From positions 1-13,909 of the forward strand of contig DASZLL010000070.1 of the NCBI GenBank assembly GCA_035552395.1: DNA of 13,909 nt, read 5' to 3'. The position numbers and the translations under genes were made by a program. The notes under the pieces were generated by a model. It had not been told where the DNA came from, did not search any database, and saw only the letters and a program-made list of their open reading frames with translations. Source of the stretch: Bog-473 sp035552395 (GTDB taxonomy: Bacteria; Actinomycetota; Acidimicrobiia; Acidimicrobiales; RAAP-2). Below are positions 12,497-13,909 of the stretch, in pieces. The number at the start of each line of letters is the position of its first letter. Within the stretch, counting starts at the first letter, position 1.

Positions 12497-13003
12497 TTAG
12501 TAACCAAGGAGCCCGCGCACGTAGGCGGCCTGGCCTGCGTGCTGCATGCAGTCGTCTGCGATGCTGACCAGCCGGACCCCCATGGTGACGGGCGGGTCCC
12601 AACGGTCGTCGACGACGCGGTCGAGGTCATGGGGCGAGAGGCCCTCGATCATGTGGCCCGTGCGCTCGTGCACCGCATTGAGGTAGTCGAGCAACGCGCC
12701 CGGCGCCTCGGGTCGAACCAGGAGCACCTGCTCGGGCCCGTGGCCGTAGCCGGTATTGGACGGGTCGGGCTCCAGGCCACAACGCGCCGCCCATTCGCCC
12801 GTCGTCCAGATCTGGTCGGCTTGCAAGAGCTCGGCCACGTGATGATCCTCGACCCGGGTCAGGTGCCAGACCAGCCATCCGATCGTGTTGGCGCCGGATG
12901 CCGGGGCCGTGGCGAGTTGTTCGGCGGTGAGACCGTCGACCGCACGTTCGGCGAGGGGCGGGATCCGGCCAAAGAACTCGAGCAACAACGCGGGGACGTC
13001 CAC
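12497..13003 (-). CDS. DinB-like / DUF664 four-helix metalloprotein
   Basis: A 168-residue protein from GTG at 13003 to TAA at 12497-12499, matching the usual DinB/YfiT-like size. It has four-helix-bundle character: VPALLLEFFGRIPPLAERAV, the helix IGWLVWHLTRVEDHHVAELL, LLDYLNAVHERTGHMIEGLS and VSIADDCMQHAGQAAYVRGL. The likely metal-site residues are H47 in WHLTR and H155 in CMQHAGQ; the His normally a few residues before the second motif appears replaced (D151/C152), so the triad is not clearly intact. H54/H55 may contribute. Family members include mycothiol- or bacillithiol-dependent enzymes, which suits an actinobacterium, but this member's reaction is unknown. A -10-like TAGGGT on the minus strand lies six bases before the GTG, suggesting a leaderless message. 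It is divergent from the second sdhC. Confidence 0.83.
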   Translation of the reverse strand: MDVPALLLEFFGRIPPLAERAVDGLTAEQLATAPASGANTIGWLVWHLTRVEDHHVAELLQADQIWTTGEWAARCGLEPDPSNTGYGHGPEQVLLVRPEAPGALLDYLNAVHERTGHMIEGLSPHDLDRVVDDRWDPPVTMGVRLVSIADDCMQHAGQAAYVRGLLGY

Positions 13004-13009
13004 GCAGGC

Positions 13010-13015
13010 ACCCTA
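13010..13015 (-). promoter_or_regulatory. Candidate -10 of the DinB-like gene
   Basis: TAGGGT on the minus strand ends exactly six bases before the GTG start at 13003, putting +1 on the start codon. It lies inside a 15-mer (13008-13022) identical to that around the sdhC -10 at 4779-4793. A second TANNNT, TATAGT, is at 13048-13043 on the same strand. No clear -35 is seen for either. Confidence 0.4.
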
Positions 13016-13075
13016 CGGGCCGGCAGCTGTGCGGGCGACGAAACTATAGGGCAAGACTATGAAATTCAGAGTATC

Positions 13076-13111
13076 TATGTCTTTGACTTCTGAATGGGGC
13101 GTCTTTACCGT
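13076..13111 (+). promoter_or_regulatory. Predicted promoter of the second sdhC (TTGACT - 17 bp - TACCGT)
   Basis: The -35 TTGACT is at 13083-13088 and the -10 TACCGT at 13106-13111. The predicted start is near 13118, on the GTG chosen as start codon. The -35 lies in TATGTCTTTGAC (13076-13087), identical to the 12-mer at the first sdhC promoter. The surrounding 13041-13090 is AT-rich compared with the window. Confidence 0.5.
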
Positions 13112-13117
13112 GGAGTG

Positions 13118-13909
13118 GTGGCGGCGGTCACGCAGGTGCACATCCGGGCCGGGACGGTGGGGCGAGGGGGGCGACGGGCCGGTCGGACGGAGCGGAGGGA
13201 CCGATGGTGGCTCGCGCCGCTCGGGACGGCCGCCTTCCTCGGAGGGCTGAGCGCCTATGCGCTGTGGGCGGCGCTGCAGACCGGCGATTTTGCAGTCGGC
13301 AGCTACGTGTCGCCGCTGTACTCGCCGTGCCTCGCCGCCGACTGCGGGACGCACGCCACGTTCGTGCTCATTGGCGGGTGGTGGCGGTGGTCGCCGGCGC
13401 TGCTCGTCGTCGCCGTGCCGATCGGCGTGCGCGCGACTTGTTACTACTACCGCAAGCTGTACTACCGCTCGTTCTGGTTGTCACCGCCGGCGTGCGCGGT
13501 GAGCGAGCCGCGGCGGCGGCAGTCGGGTGAGTCCCGGTTGCCGCTCGTGCTGCAGAACGCGCACCGCTATCTGTGGGGGCTCAGCGTGGTGGTGGCGGTG
13601 ACGTTGACGGCCGACGCGGTCGACGCGTTCCGCCAGCCGGGCGGGGTCGGCGTCGGGGTGGGCACGTTGCTGATCGTCGCCAACGGGCTGGCGTTCTGGG
13701 GCTACGTGTTGGGGTGTCACGCCTGCCGGCATCTGGTCGGCGGGGGCAGCCGCGCGCTGGCGGCACGCCCGCTGCGCCGGCGCCTCTGGTCCCAGGTGTC
13801 GCGGTTGAACACACATCACGGGCTCTTTGCGTTGGTCAGCCTCCCGCTCGTGATCGTGACGGATGGCTACGTGCGCCTGGTGGCCTCGGGCGTCATCGCC
13901 GATCCGCAC
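13118..13909 (+). CDS. sdhC: Second succinate dehydrogenase membrane anchor paralogue (SdhC-like), 3' end outside window
   Basis: 264 residues are visible to the window edge; only about ten are missing by comparison with the first copy. The frame is open from an ATG at 13094, but that ATG lies before the predicted transcription start; GTG 13118 (or 13115) gives an N-terminus matching the first copy in length and fits a leaderless start. Shared blocks: RRDRWWLAP, SPLYSPCLAADC, RATCYYYRKLYYRSFW, SPPACAVS, LPLVLQNAHRY, AFRQPGG, GCHACRH and DGYVRLVASGVIADP. The Cys/His set is retained (C71, C76, C108, C126, H149, C200, H201, C203, H205), while C195 and C215 of the first copy are not. The membrane spans are richer in Val, Leu and Gly, and the copy is clearly diverged, so this is an old paralogue. 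It is likely the first gene of another sdh/frd-type operon to the right; that cannot be seen. A possible role is a second succinate dehydrogenase or a fumarate reductase. Confidence 0.85.
   Translation, partial: MAAVTQVHIRAGTVGRGGRRAGRTERRDRWWLAPLGTAAFLGGLSAYALWAALQTGDFAVGSYVSPLYSPCLAADCGTHATFVLIGGWWRWSPALLVVAVPIGVRATCYYYRKLYYRSFWLSPPACAVSEPRRRQSGESRLPLVLQNAHRYLWGLSVVVAVTLTADAVDAFRQPGGVGVGVGTLLIVANGLAFWGYVLGCHACRHLVGGGSRALAARPLRRRLWSQVSRLNTHHGLFALVSLPLVIVTDGYVRLVASGVIADPH

Noticed and set aside
12125..13093. Plus-strand open frame of 322 codons spanning the GNAT end and the DinB-like gene
   Set aside because: Mixes an out-of-frame reading of the GNAT gene with the antisense of the DinB-like gene; no domain is seen.
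13094..13117. ATG at 13094 as start of the second sdhC
   Set aside because: In frame, but it lies within the predicted promoter spacer and would add residues not matched in the first copy; GTG 13118 fits better. It cannot be fully excluded.
13204..13530. Plus-strand open frame starting at the ATG at 13204
   Set aside because: It is out of frame with the sdhC-like protein; the true frame is the one giving SPLYSPC, RATCYYYRK and GCHACRH.
1..13909. CRISPR array, tRNA, rRNA, insertion sequence or phage gene
   Set aside because: No regularly spaced repeats, no cloverleaf or rRNA-like stretch, and no transposase, integrase or terminal inverted repeats were recognised on either strand.

Overview
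The window is GC-rich throughout. Its gene content points to an actinobacterium: an Sdh1-type succinate dehydrogenase with a single fused membrane anchor, a ChlI/MoxR-like ATPase paired with a VWA protein, a Ddn-like F420-dependent oxidoreductase, an SCP2-like protein, GTG starts, and several start codons that lie just after a -10-like TANNNT. A deep or uncultured lineage such as Acidimicrobiia would fit, but the sequence alone does not settle the class. There is no CRISPR array, tRNA, rRNA, insertion sequence or phage gene, and no gene-free stretch longer than about 240 bases.

Layout. Minus strand, 1-4700: an AraC-type regulator cut by the window edge; a two-gene unit of AAA+ ATPase and VWA/MIDAS protein (3741 down to 230); and a LysR-type regulator (4700 down to 3801). 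Plus strand, 4936-8518: sdhC-sdhA-sdhB, divergent from the LysR gene across a 235-bp region that holds a promoter and a dyad suited to a LysR operator. Plus strand, 8606-9921: an SCP2-like protein and a short-chain dehydrogenase. Plus strand, 10127-10339: a small helical protein of unknown function. Next comes a divergent pair: a TetR regulator (11068 down to 10358) and a Ddn-like oxidoreductase (11182-11643), sharing a promoter region with a clear operator. Plus strand, 11671-12486: a GNAT acetyltransferase, converging on a DinB-like protein (minus, 13003-12497). From about 13118 to the window edge is a second sdhC paralogue.

How they may work together. The ATPase-VWA pair probably forms a chelatase-like or MoxR-type remodelling machine with unknown client. 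The sdhCAB cluster encodes a full succinate:quinone oxidoreductase; the neighbouring LysR regulator is a plausible controller. The membrane anchor carries a CHACRH motif and other Cys/His residues that are also kept in the distant second anchor, which fits a metal or Fe-S centre in the membrane domain, as reported for mycobacterial Sdh1. Upstream of the two sdhC copies there is a shared 12-mer containing a -35-like TTGAC. The TetR regulator probably represses the adjacent oxidoreductase and itself.

Most novel points: the second sdhC with its conserved Cys/His set and shared promoter element, the LysR-sdh architecture, the TetR operator in the promoter spacer, and the repeated short spacing between -10-like elements and start codons that suggests leaderless transcripts.
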